Part shown: positions 24,601 through 35,416 of the stretch, in pieces | Position numbering within the stretch: the stretch's first letter is position 1 | Layout of the letters: the number at the start of each line of letters is the position of its first letter | Origin: Sphaeramia orbicularis | Taxonomy: Eukaryota; Chordata; Actinopteri; Kurtiformes; Apogonidae | Direction of reading: 5' to 3' | DNA length: 64,000 nucleotides | Assembly (NCBI RefSeq): GCF_902148855.1 | Contig: NC_043960.1 | Location: 52,315,515 to 52,379,514 of the forward strand | The notes under the pieces: generated by a model | Database searches by the model: none | The model's input: the letters and a program-made list of their open reading frames with translations, nothing else | What the model was told of the DNA's origin: nothing | Made by a program: the position numbers and the translations under genes

Positions 24601-24692
24601 TTGTAGATGACAGTTTTTAAACCTAGTTTTAGATGAGAAATAGAATATTTACCTGCAAGGGCCACAGCAAGAGCTAACAGGAGAACCCTCAT
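15631..24692 (-). CDS. vtg: Vitellogenin, A-type, complete (34 coding exons)
   Basis: Egg-yolk precursor, made in liver under oestrogen, secreted, and taken up by oocytes. Exons from the start are 24692-24653, 24328-24308, 24144-23993, 23850-23599, 23514-23353, 23263-23109, 22584-22428, 22321-22161, 22075-21916, 21820-21701, 21605-21408, 21329-21112, 21018-20921, 20822-20698, 20510-20409, 20314-20195, 20106-19923, 19843-19747, 19622-19437, 19342-19231, 19150-18931, 18844-18363, 18301-18266, 18167-18117, 18034-17828, 17752-17610, 17472-17331, 17233-17116, 17003-16820, 16709-16624, 16497-16403, 16299-16131, 15992-15831, 15743-15631. All phases agree and total 1,675 residues. Residues 1-14 (MRVLLLALAVALA then G) are a signal peptide. 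Lipovitellin heavy chain runs to about 1010, the Ser-rich phosvitin about 1070-1174, then lipovitellin light chain, a von Willebrand D domain about 1407-1584 with GKTCGLCG, and a Cys-rich end ACRCSAQCA. Having phosvitin and the C-terminal domains excludes the phosvitinless VtgC type. I cannot tell Aa from Ab. Introns 9 and 21 use GC donors. Confidence 0.96.
18363..18680 (-). other. Phosvitin Ser-rich segment of vitellogenin
   Basis: About 105 residues of exon 22, mostly serine in runs of two to eight, broken by Arg, His and Gln (HSSHSSHSSRSSRSSRSS and RRSSRRSS). Phosvitin serines are phosphorylated and bind calcium and iron in yolk. The DNA uses AGC, AGT and TCC-type serine codons in blocks, giving a GGA/AGA-rich plus strand. 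A shadow frame on the plus strand (18482-18718) is not a gene. Confidence 0.92.
22647..23067. mobile_element. hAT-like miniature element in a vitellogenin intron
   Basis: The 421-base block in intron 6 begins CAGGGTTCCCACAGGGTCTT and ends with the inverted match AACCTGTAGGAAACCTG. The interior is rich in TCTTAAAAAGTCTTAAAA and its complement. It carries no coding sequence. The inverted ends and size suggest a non-autonomous DNA transposon; the flanking bases are not a clean 8-bp duplication. Confidence 0.68.
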
Positions 24693-24729
24693 GGCTGGTG
24701 GATGTGACAGACAGAGAGCAGAGGCTGCC

Positions 24730-24736
24730 TTTTAAA
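24730..24736 (-). promoter_or_regulatory. Vitellogenin TATA-like box
   Basis: TTTAAAA on the minus strand lies 38 bases before the start codon. A start about 25-30 bases downstream of it would leave a leader of roughly 10-15 bases, which is the usual very short leader of fish vitellogenin messages. It sits in an otherwise C/T-rich proximal region. Confidence 0.65.
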
Positions 24737-26384
24737 GCCATTTTCTGCTGACTGTGTCCCCCCCAAAATGCAAAATAAATATTAGCTTTTTGATGTCATT
24801 GATGTTACCCTGCCCTGATCATGAAGATCTGACAAACAAGATAAAAGCTAATTGAAAATTATCACATATGTACGATGTCATCTTAACCTGACTTTTGGAT
24901 TTTTGGTAAAGTTGGTTCAAGCTGCCCCAAACTGTGGTGCAACATGCTTTGCATAATGAAGTGCAATTCCAATCATAATTTTGAAATCAATTTTACTTAA
25001 TCTTCTGCTCTTAAATTATTTCCATACTCAGAAAAGTCTACAAAATGTGTGGGACATTCCAACGAAACAAAAAACACACTAAGTCTGTATAATGCATCCA
25101 GCTTTGGAAAAAAGTATGGAAAAGTATTTTCTTATCAGGACAAAGTAGTGAAACGTCAAATGTATCATAACTGTGACTTGTGAAGATATGAAGGCTTTTT
25201 TTGTTGCAAATATTAGACAAAATCTGTCAAAACACACATGAAATTTTGGCTTCATAGATTTAATAAAGAAAACTGTATTTAAGTTAAGGGAAAAAAAACA
25301 AGTTCTCAGTAACAAATAAAATAGAAATAATGTTTAAAAAACAATGTAAACACAATTACTATTCAAGAAGAGATTATCAAAAGGTCATGTTTAGGGACTT
25401 CTATGTTTAATTTATGCAGAAAATCACAGGAAGCAGTTATTTCCAAAGCTGTAGATATGTATTTGAATAAATACAGTAAATTCTTCCCCATCAAAGTAAG
25501 AAAAAAGGACAATTCATGCAGTGTGACATTCATTCATGTAACTAACCTTTAATTTCACATTTATGTTCAGTTTATGATAGGTGAAATAAGTTAGTTAGTT
25601 TTCACAATATAACACTCAACTACACTTTCACTTACAATCTGTTTATTGTGTTAATGTCTAACATAAGCTTTCCAGTATTGCTAATTGACATAATTTCTTT
25701 CAATAAGCAAAGGCTGACACTTTATGGTAAGTGCAAATTAAAATAGAAAATAGGTGGTATTAAAATGTGCAAAAATTTGTATTTTATTGCAGACAGTATG
25801 AGGACAGTATGTGGGGTTGACTCCATTTCTGTCAGAAAAATGTATCCTTTTTTCCACATTCAGGCTACAACACAGTCAAGAAGAAATGTGGACAGTAAAG
25901 CACTTTGTACTTTGTAATGTTATTTTTTCCACAACACTTAAAAGAGCATGTGAACTAAAGACAACTAGTGATGAAGTGTTGCAGGTGTCATTTTTGCCAC
26001 TATAATCCTAACCCATGTGGTTCTGTCAGTTCTAGATGAATGACAGTTCTTGATGAGGTGTCGTCTGAGGGGTCAGAGGTCATGGTGTTCAGCTTTGGCT
26101 TGAACCCTTTCTATTTACACACTGAAATACATCCAGATACCTTAATTTTTTCATACCATAGAGGCTGAAATATCCTAATCCCTTCCTGTGTTCCTTTTAG
26201 GAACATTGGCTTTAAACATGTCAGGAAATTTCTTAAATATTTGTTATCAAACTGCCGATCCTCAGCCTATCTTTGCTCTGGAAAGACTAGATGTTTCCTG
26301 GATGATTTTAGACCAAATCATGTTTACAATCACCAGTTTCAAATCATATTGTCATTCCATTATTTTAATGCATTATTCATCCTT
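24737..26384. other. Vitellogenin upstream region
   Basis: AT-rich sequence between vitellogenin and repeat family M copy 2. No coding exon is seen. I looked for a full oestrogen response element (AGGTCA, three bases, TGACCT) and found none by eye; a direct-repeat pair at 26070-26082 is listed separately. Confidence 0.5.
26070..26082 (+). promoter_or_regulatory. DR1 nuclear-receptor half-site pair
   Basis: GGGTCA, one base, then AGGTCA form a direct repeat with one-base spacing, about 1.35 kb upstream of the vitellogenin start. DR1 is the preferred layout of HNF4 and RXR/PPAR-type receptors, which act in liver. Function is inferred from the sequence only. Confidence 0.45.
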
Positions 26385-26899
26385 AACCAAACCAAAACCA
26401 TCTACTGATCTGAGCTGTTTAATACCTGTTAATCCACTAATCCTATCAATCCATGTAAATAATTGGTGTAAAATACAGTTAGTCATCTTTTCATGGTCAT
26501 CAGATATGACCCATTTGGACGTTCAGAGGCTCTGTAGTGAACGTGGAAACACTGTCATCTTCTACAACATTGATTCACCAGTAAAACCCATGGAGTCTGA
26601 TATATGACAGTAGATGGACACACTGGGTTTGTGCTCAATTAGTGATATATTTTGTTGACAAGTCACTTTTTCTGCAGTTTTCTCTGTCTCTGATATTATA
26701 ATCTTAAACTTTAATCTGAGATTTTATAAACATCTACATGATCAGTAAATTAAATATAGAAAAATACATGATTTTTACTTAAAAAACACAAAATACAGAG
26801 GATAATATTATGATGAACAGCGATAAATTACTTAAGAAAGGTTAAATAGAGAGAAAAATTAATTTGGGAACTGACATAAAAGTAGCACTGGGTCTTTAT
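26385..26899 (+). mobile_element. Miniature element, family M, copy 2
   Basis: It matches copy 1 through AATTGGTGTAAAATACAGTT, TCATCAGATATGACCCATTT, CCAGTAAAACCCATGGAGT and the right end AGTAGCACTGGGTCTTTATA. The left terminus is more diverged and I place it only approximately. It lies about 1.7-2.2 kb upstream of vitellogenin. Confidence 0.75.
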
Positions 26900-27583
26900 A
26901 TGTTAATTTTCGCTGTTACATTGTTTTCTTGAATGTGTTACCACCTGAATGTGAGGAATTCACATATTTACAAATGAAATGAAGTTGACCAGACAAAACA
27001 AGAAACATGTATTCATTCTGTCCACAATGAACTACAAGTCAAAGTACATTTTAATATTACTTTCATATCTATGGGTTTATTATACCTTTTGGCAAGATAC
27101 AGGAAAAGCAAGTATTAAAAAGTGCTATTATACAACAGTTTGTATTGGATAAACATGCGACAGTTCCAGGTGAATAGTGAAATGTCAGTGTGCTCTGACC
27201 TTAGAGGTCAGTCATGTCAGCTTGTTGCACTTCAGTTAACTCTTTGTCAAAAAATTTCACAAGCCTGAAACACCAAAATCTGATCAGATTATTATTATTA
27301 TTATTTTTAAATTTAATAATTTTTATTTCGAACATGTAGACAGTGAAATCAAAACAAAACCAACCAACAAAATATCAGTAAGGATACATAAAAGGTTGAT
27401 AAGTAAACAAAAGAGAAAAGAGAAAATAACAAACAAACAAACAAACAAACAAACAAACAAATAAATAAATACAATTAAAAATGCATAGAAAGGGGTAGGA
27501 AGAAGTTAAAACATATACCCCTACTCCCAATCTCTATTCCTTATGATCTCTTTATAAATAATAGCAAGTATTATTGTATATGA

Positions 27584-27646
<63 letters not shown>

Positions 27647-28459
27647 TAATAAAATCAAAATGTATCATTGTGTCATGAACAGGTTTATGCTCAGCAGGGT
27701 AGGGTCTTACAACCACCACAAATAAATATAAATCATTGCACACATTCTAATCAGACATAATGTTTCAAAAAAAGAATAAAACTAGAATGGACGGAGCAAT
27801 AGTTAAGTTGACAAAATTATAGAAAGGCTTTAGGAACAATCTAAGAAAATAATGTTTTCTTTCAAGTGTTTTGAATACTTTTTATTTATTTATTTATTTA
27901 TTTATTATTTCTGACTTTGTTGTATTATAGTTATCGGACCACATTTAGAGTTTGGTTTGCTTGAATGCAGTGGTAGAAATAGGCAGTTGAGATCCTTTAT
28001 TAACATAAAAAATGTTTCCTTATAAGTAAAAGTCTAATACAGCAAATTATCAAGACATTTAAAAACTTTGTTCAAAACAGTTGACTTTTGGTAACCCGAC
28101 AAAATGTTTATCACTGTAGATAAAAACAAGCAGAGTTTTGATGTACAAATCAAACTATATGCTTTAAGGGCACATGACTCTGATTTAAAGATTTGTTCAG
28201 TTATTTTCCATGCACCTGCACAAAAGTGCCCATGTCAATACTGAAATTTACAGTGATACATGCAAAATATAGATACCAAACGTCAAACTCAAAGTACATT
28301 TTAGTACATTTTAAGTGCTGATTATAGAGGGAATAATAATAATAACTTTTTTTTTATATAGCACCTTTAAAAACTGAGTTTACAATGTGCTTTGACAGAC
28401 AAAGCAGAAGGGCACAACAGCAGAATACAAGATGCAAGCAAAGACACTAAAACATAGAA
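26900..28459. other. Intergenic with simple repeats and a LINE-like tail
   Basis: No gene is seen. A stretch at about 27295-27560 (TTTTTATTTCGAACATGTAG, then A-rich sequence with (CAAA)n at 27426-27463, and GAAAGGGGTAGGAAGAAGTT) looks like the 3' end of a non-LTR element in reverse orientation. An (AAT)n microsatellite runs at 27584-27644, and a TTTA run at about 27882-27905. An everted half-site pair is at 27196-27210. Confidence 0.5.
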
Positions 28460-28712
28460 AACTAGAAGCACTCGGAGAGCGCAGACCTCTGCCAAGGCTG
28501 ATCAGTGGCCCCCCCTGTGGGCCCCCCCACCCCCGATCACCACCAAAATTTAATCATTTCTTCCTTATCCCATTTCCAACAAACCCTGAAAATTTCATCC
28601 AAATCTGTCCATAACTTTTTGAGTTATGTTGCACACTAACGGACAGACAAAACAGACAGACAGACAAACAAACAAACCCTGGCAAAAACATAACCTCCTT
28701 GGCGGAGGTAAT
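28460..28712 (-). repeat. Family X repeat, copy 2
   Basis: Full-length copy with both ends, in the same orientation as copy 1. It starts AACTAGAAGCACTCGGAGAG and ends CTCCTTGGCGGAGGTAA. It pairs in inverted orientation with copy 3, about 370 bases away. Confidence 0.88.
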
Positions 28713-29079
28713 AAATAAATAAAACTAAAACAAAACAGACAAAAAAACAGCAATAAAATAAACTAATACAAGGGGTTAAGGAAAGGTTACATTTTGTTAT
28801 AAATGTGTACAGTGTATTCACATTGGGACTATTTATTTGGTTCAGACATTTTTTTTAACAAGGAGATTTCATTCTTAAGAGCAAGCCATGGGGGGTGGGG
28901 GGGGGGTGGGGGGGTATTACGACACTTGTGTATGTAATATTTTGTAATAATAATGAGATTATTCACTAAAATCTCAGTGTTTTTATCTTTGAGGATTACT
29001 CCTATTTGAATATTTGGAAAGCCCTCTCAGGTCTTGTGTCCTACACGGTGACACTGTGGTCTTCCATGTACATTCATAG

Positions 29080-29334
29080 TTACCTCCGCCAAGGAGGTTA
29101 TGTTTTTGCCAGGGTTTGTTTGTTTGTTTGTCTGTTTGTTTGTTTGTCTGTCCGTTAGTGTGCAACATAACTCAAAAAGTCATGGACAGATTTGGATGAA
29201 ATTTTCAGGGTTTGTTGGAAATGGGATAAGGAAGAAATGATTAAATTTTGGTGGTGATCGGGGGTGGGGGGGCCCACGGGGGGGGCCACTGATCAGCCTT
29301 GGCGGAGGTCTGCGCTCTCCGAGTGCTTCTAGTT
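29080..29334 (+). repeat. Family X repeat, copy 3
   Basis: Full-length copy in the opposite orientation to copy 2, from TTACCTCCGCCAAGGAGGTT to GAGTGCTTCTAGTT. The (GTTT)n tract and G-run tract are both present. Confidence 0.88.
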
Positions 29335-29578
29335 CAGAATTTGATGTAAATTTGATCATTTTATTTGGAAAATGTCATATTCACAAAAATAAATATACCA
29401 AAACACACCCAAATTTTAAAATCTTCCTGATGGAATTTGAAAAATATATTAAATCTTTAGAATTTATCTTTAACAAAAAAAGCACTAGCACCCTAGCAAT
29501 TTTTAAAGAAATCTTTAAAATAGACTGAACTCTCTGATGTATTTATTTATTTATTTTGTTAGATATGTTTTTTTTATG

Positions 29579-30870
29579 CAGGGTGGGGAAGCAAAATTTA
29601 CAATATTTTGAGCCAGGGATTGAAAGACAGTGTATGACCAATTTGTTTATTGAAAGTCATGAGAATTTATTTGCCACAAGAAAATTTACATAATAGAAAA
29701 TGTTTTTATTCTATGTGTCCTCCTTCTTTCTCAATAACTGCCTTCACACGCTTCCTGAAACTTGCGCAAGTGTTCCTCAAATATTCAGGGGACAACTTCT
29801 CCCATTCTTCTTTAATAGTATCTTCCAGACTTTCTCGTAATAGTTTTGCTCATAGTCATTCTCTTCTTTCCATTATAAACAGTCTTTATGGACACTCCAA
29901 CTATTTTTGAAATCTCCTTTGGTGTGACGAGTGCATTCAGTAAATCACACACTCTTTGACGTTTGCTTTCCTGATTACTCATATGGGCAAAAGTTTCTGA
30001 AAAGGTATGGATAATAGTGTTAGGTATGATTATGACATCAATATATGTTTGGTTTCAAAACAAATGACGTAGTGCCTGCTGAGAAAAAACCAAGGCCTTG
30101 CATTTAATCTATTACTCATTGATTGTTCCCTATATAACTTACTATGTGGAATTGTGGGGATCCACCTTCAAAACCATTATAAATTCAATAATAAAACTGC
30201 AAAAACGAGCTATACGTAATATCAATAAGGCTGATTATTATGCTCACACGGAGCCACTTTTTCTAAATTCTTATGTGATGAAATTTTATGATCTCTTTTA
30301 TTATAAAATAATGCAAGTTATGTTCAGAGCAAAATCAAAAATGCTCCCTGACCCAATACAGAGGTTCTTTTCAATTCAGGACATTCCATATAATCTCAGA
30401 GGTGTTTTCAAATTTACTGTACAAAAAGCTAAAAAAGGTATGAAAAGGAGATGTGTGTCCATTATTGGAGTTAAATTTTGGAATGATGCCAACATAAATT
30501 TAAAAACATGTAATTCTTTTTAGGTTTTTAAGAAAATGGTTTGTAAAGCTATTTTTGAAGCTTATAAATGCGATTAATTATCTGTTGTTGTTGTTTCTTT
30601 GGAGGTTGGTAGCCTAAAAAGTTGTAATATAGGATAGGCCTTGATAAGCAGTCTGCTTCTGCCTATACCTTTTCAGTCATTATTCAATACATTATTCAAC
30701 ACAAGATTCTTGATTTTGTGATTCTGTGATTCTTTTTCTTTCCTTTGCATGAAATGTCAATACTGTGTACAATATTTGGTGTTGTCATGACTGAATAAAC
30801 TACTACTACTACTACTACTACTACTAAAAAACAACTAAATGTTCATTGTAAATTTTGCTTCCCCACCCTG
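29579..30870 (-). mobile_element. Tc1/mariner-like element, internally deleted
   Basis: The ends are inverted: CAGGGTGGGGAAGCAAAATT at 29579 and AATTTTGCTTCCCCACCCTG ending at 30870, each next to a TA-containing flank. Minus-strand translation near 29845-29985 gives MSNQESKRQRVCDLLNAL and VTPKEISKIVGVSIKTVYN, a helix-turn-helix of Tc1-like transposases; the catalytic core is missing. A LINE fragment (30091-30825) is inserted inside. It therefore predates that LINE insertion. Confidence 0.85.
30091..30825 (+). mobile_element. LINE 3' fragment nested in the Tc1-like element
   Basis: The plus-strand frame at 30098-30523 encodes the C-terminal part of a non-LTR reverse transcriptase: YYSLIVPYITYYVELWGST, IIKLQKRAIRNI, HTEPLFLNSY and GVKFWND. 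A non-coding tail follows, ending GAATAAA and (CTA)n at about 30803-30825. The flanks carry AAAAAAC at 30084-30090 and again at 30826-30832, a probable target-site duplication. The copy is truncated at its 5' end, as is usual for LINEs. Confidence 0.85.
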
Positions 30871-31179
30871 TATATATATATATATACTATTATTTGTCTA
30901 TTCTGCCTTATGTCTTTAAATCTATGCATTTTTTTCTTAAATGTATGCTTTTTCTCTCTGACATCTTGATGTTTGCTCAAAATTTATATGTCTTGTATAC
31001 GTGAATATTTTCAGTAAAGTTGAAAAAAAAAAAAAAAAGATACCGTGCTCTTCCGTGTTGACGTTGGCGATTCACTTAATGTAGTTTGTCCCCTTCGACA
31101 TTCCGTAGACAGTCAGAAGACCACAAGAGTAACGTGACTTGTTGACAAAACAAAGTTCACTGGTCTCATACTTTTACAA
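30871..31179. other. Region just upstream of ctbs
   Basis: After a (TA)n run and poly(A) at 31022-31038, a less AT-rich stretch leads into the ctbs first exon. It presumably includes the ctbs promoter and leader. I see no TATA box. A short upstream start codon at 31139 opens a different frame that overlaps the ctbs start. Confidence 0.45.
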
Positions 31180-34100
31180 ATGGCTGGGTTTTATTTCGTC
31201 CGACCATCGTCTCTATGCAGAATGCAGTGGTTTGTCTGCTTTTTGCCGTCGGTGTTGCTGGTCTGCGGGGCCAGTCTGTGTCCGTGTGAGAGACCGGAGC
31301 TCTGTCAGCAGATCCGACCGCACAGGGACTTCGAGGTAGTTAGCCTGTTGGACCGACAAGAGCAAAACTGTTGAACCTTCACTCAGGAATTAACGTTTCA
31401 AACAAAAAAGTCATCGCTTAAGAAGTGCTGCAAATGAATACACTATCATTTCAAAAAAACAGACCGTCAACAGAAAAAAGAGAGATACCTGATATATGAA
31501 AAAACAAGCAGGTCTTTTAACAGGTGTGTTGTATTTAACATGCAAAGCAGAAAAAAAATTGAGATTAGCATTTTTGTTCCCCTCATATACCTTTTTTTTT
31601 TTTTTTTTTTTTTAATTTATTTTATTTAAGTTAATTCACTTTCAGTAACTTCCGCCACTTCATAAAATTTTGCAATGTCTCGCGATATTTTGTCAAAACA
31701 CACAGGCCAAGAGACGAATGGCATTTATTTATTTACTTATTTACTTATTTATTACATATTTATTAATTTTTGGATATACAATGTACAATGGATACATATA
31801 AAGTACAATATAATATTAATATAACAACATAAACAGAACAGAACATAGCCAGGGGACAAAATATGCAACCACAAATACATCAGTTTACACAAAGATCATA
31901 AGTGTTACATAGATCAGCGGGTTTTTTTTTTTATTTTTTTTTATTTTCAGAATACTGAATACTTGAAATATATTGAGTAAGCTCAATTTTAAAAATTAGA
32001 AAGGAACGTTCGTGATTGAAGAATTTGGATTTATGAATGTGATATTTTGCTAAAAATAGAATTAGATTGATGATGTAATATTGATCTGATTTGTTAGCAG
32101 GATATGAGAAAATACCAAACAATGTTTTTGCACAAGGAAGAGAAAAATCAAAATCAATAATTTGACTAATAAAAAAAACAGACATCTTGCCAGAAAACAC
32201 TTGAGAAGGGACAGGACCAAACAGATGATATACATTTTCTTCTGATTGATTAACAAACGGAGCAATCCACACTGATGTCCTTTTTATATATTTGTAGGAA
32301 CAGTTTGCAAGGATAGAAATGATGAATTAATTTGAGAGAAACTTCTTTTGTCTTGTTTATAATTAAATATTTAGAGGGAAGACACCAGATTTTCTTCCAT
32401 TTCAGGTTTGGAAAGAGATTATTCCAATAAGACACCACATTTGGAACAGAGGCAACATTCTTTTGGAATAAACCACGTATATTGCGGTTGTTTACTCTGT
32501 TTTGGCCAGAAAGACGAATGGCATTTATTTTCAATGCAAAACAGTTGTGTTGACATAATGCGCAGTTAATCTGTGTATTTTCCCCCCACACCAGTGCTCA
32601 GAATTTTTAACCGTTGTTTCATGCTTTATAACATTATTAAAATGGTGAGAGAGAGAGATGGAGTCAATGTATATGGGGTGATATTGATCATCGATACTCA
32701 GTGATACACAACTCGACCTCAGAGACACTAGCAAACATGAAAATTCAATACAAAATCGACTTAAAAAGAAAAGGTGCATAGAGGTCCACGAAGCATTTAA
32801 TATGACACTGAATGAAAACAGAAAGACAATAAATAGGCTACATAAATAAACCTACTCATCAATCAATCAAATTGAATTTATATAGTGCCACATCATAATA
32901 GAAGTTAACTCACAACACTTTTCATTTTGAGCTAGTCTAAACCAGACTCTTACTCCCCAATGTTTTACAATAAATTAACACAAATAGTAAAAATTAAACT
33001 TGCACTGTAATATTGTCCGTAGTCACTAAAAGTTTAGGAAAGATTAATCAATAAGTAATAAGTAATATCTTGTTGAGAACACCACCACTTGCAAGGTGGA
33101 GTGGTGTTAAGGTGGATGTGGTGAATTTTTATCTGATTTCAGACACCACTAATTGTGAAAATGCTGAACATCAGCCAGACCTAATTGAAACACTTGCTTT
33201 TATAAATGTTGAATATGTTTCAGTAAGAAACAGACTCAAACTCAGAATTTTCTTTCTGCACCATAGGTGTTTGTGTTTGATGTGGGTGGGAAAATGTGGA
33301 AGTCCTACGACTGGAGCATCGTGACGACTGTGGCAACCTTTGGAAAATATGACGCTGAACTTATGTGTTTTGCTCACTCTAAGGGAGCACGGGTGGTCCT
33401 CAAAGGTAAAGGATAGCAGTATCTTTTTACAACAAAATAACGTGTTGTGGTCTTTAGATGTTCAGTACAGCGTATGGTATGAATCCACTTCCCTGTGCTT
33501 GGTTGGAAAAGGTGACGTTCCACTGACCCACATTGTGGACCGAGACAACAGAACAGCTTGGATCATGGAGAAAGTCAACTTGGCTAAGAGTCAGTTTATG
33601 GATGGAATCAACTTAGACATCGAGCAGGCAGTGGATGAGGGTTCACCAGAGTACCAGGCTTTGACAGAACTAGTCAAAGAGACCACTGAGGCCTTCCACA
33701 GGGAGATCCCAGGGTCTCAGGTAAAAAGTGTTTGGCATAATAGTGTCAGCATATTTACCTTAGAATAATATTCCTGGAAATCTGTGTTTGATACTGATAA
33801 TTAAACCCAGTTCCTTAAAATAATACTACATGACCAGTAAGAATGTTTTAAATGACAGAGGACAGATTTACATTGGCTTTAAACAGCTGAAACTTTATTG
33901 AGAAGGCTATCTTTAGCTGTAATAATAGAATAATACAGTCTGTGTATTGTTTTAAACAGCATAAGATTAAGTCTGACCTAGTAATCAGGGTTACTGGTGA
34001 GATTACAAAAAATGTCTAAACTTGGCTTCGGCCCTATGACTTTTTTCTTATGCCCCAGATCCACAGCACTGATGTTTACATTTTCATTGTCTTCAGGTGT

Positions 34101-35123
34101 CATTTGATGTTGCCTGGTCACCAAAATGTATTGACAAGCGCTGCTACGACTATGTATCCATTGCTAACTCGTGTGACCTGCTCTTTGTGATGTCCTACGA
34201 TGAACAGAGCCAGATACTGGGAGATTGTATTGCAATGGCAAATGCCCCAATTAATCAAACACTGAATGGTATGTTGTCCAGATATTAAAAAACGAGAAAC
34301 AATTACGAAATTACCAACCACTGAACAACTGCATTAACAGCCTCTTATCTTTCTTTCAAGCTTATGAGCAGTATTTGAACCTAAAGATTGATCCAAAGAA
34401 GTTAGTGATGGGAGTACCGTGGTATGGCTATGATTACCCATGTCTCAACCTGTCCCAGGTAATACAATTTGCATTAGCCTAACTGACAAATTAAAACTAA
34501 GGCTACAGCAACACTAATGTGTTTCAGAAATAATCTCCCAACATTCTTAACACACTTGAAACACATATCACATGATGTTGGGGCCTGGAACTGTTGCAAA
34601 CTGAATGTAGTCACTAGTATCATGATGAAAAGGAGCATTTAACTGTGCAACAGGTGCTTATAACTATGCAACATGGATACAGAATTACATGTATTTCAGT
34701 ATTCCTGATGAATTAACAGCTTGTTGGTAAGGGCAATGTTGGGTGTTCTTTATGCAAGTATCATATGAAAGGGGTTTGAGGAATCAGGTAAGGATACGAA
34801 GCAAATGATAAGATCCAACCAAGGAGCAAATATGACTGTGTACATCAGTGTTTCAGAAAGTCTCCATTTTTGTCAGTGTATGTCATGACATGGGATTTTT
34901 TTGTGCCAATATATTCACACAAAACTTTTTAATTCTCAAACAAAATATATGAATTTGAAAGAGAATAAAACTTACCCAAGCAAAAAAAAAGTAATTGCAA
35001 AATCAAAACCTATAACTTGCAAACAAATCGTCTGTGTTATTGTGAAAAGTATTGGTATTTTGCTCTTCACAACATTCATTACCTCCGACAAGGAGGTTAT
35101 GTTTTTGCCAGGGTTTGTTTGTT

Positions 35124-35171
<48 letters not shown>

Positions 35172-35385
35172 CGTTAGTGTGCAACATAACTCAAAAAGTT
35201 ATGGACAGATTTTGATGAAATTTTCAGGGTTTGTTGGAAATGGGATAAGGAAGAAATGATTAAATTCTGGTGGTGATCGGGGGTGGGGGGGCCCACGGGG
35301 GGCCCCATTTCCAACAAACCCTGAAAATTTCATCAAAATCTGTCCATAACTTTTTGAGTTATGTTGCACACTAACGGACAGACAA

Positions 35386-35416
<31 letters not shown>

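Noticed and set aside
24737-26384. Full oestrogen response element near the vitellogenin promoter
   Set aside because: No AGGTCA-N3-TGACCT or close form seen by eye; only a DR1 is present.
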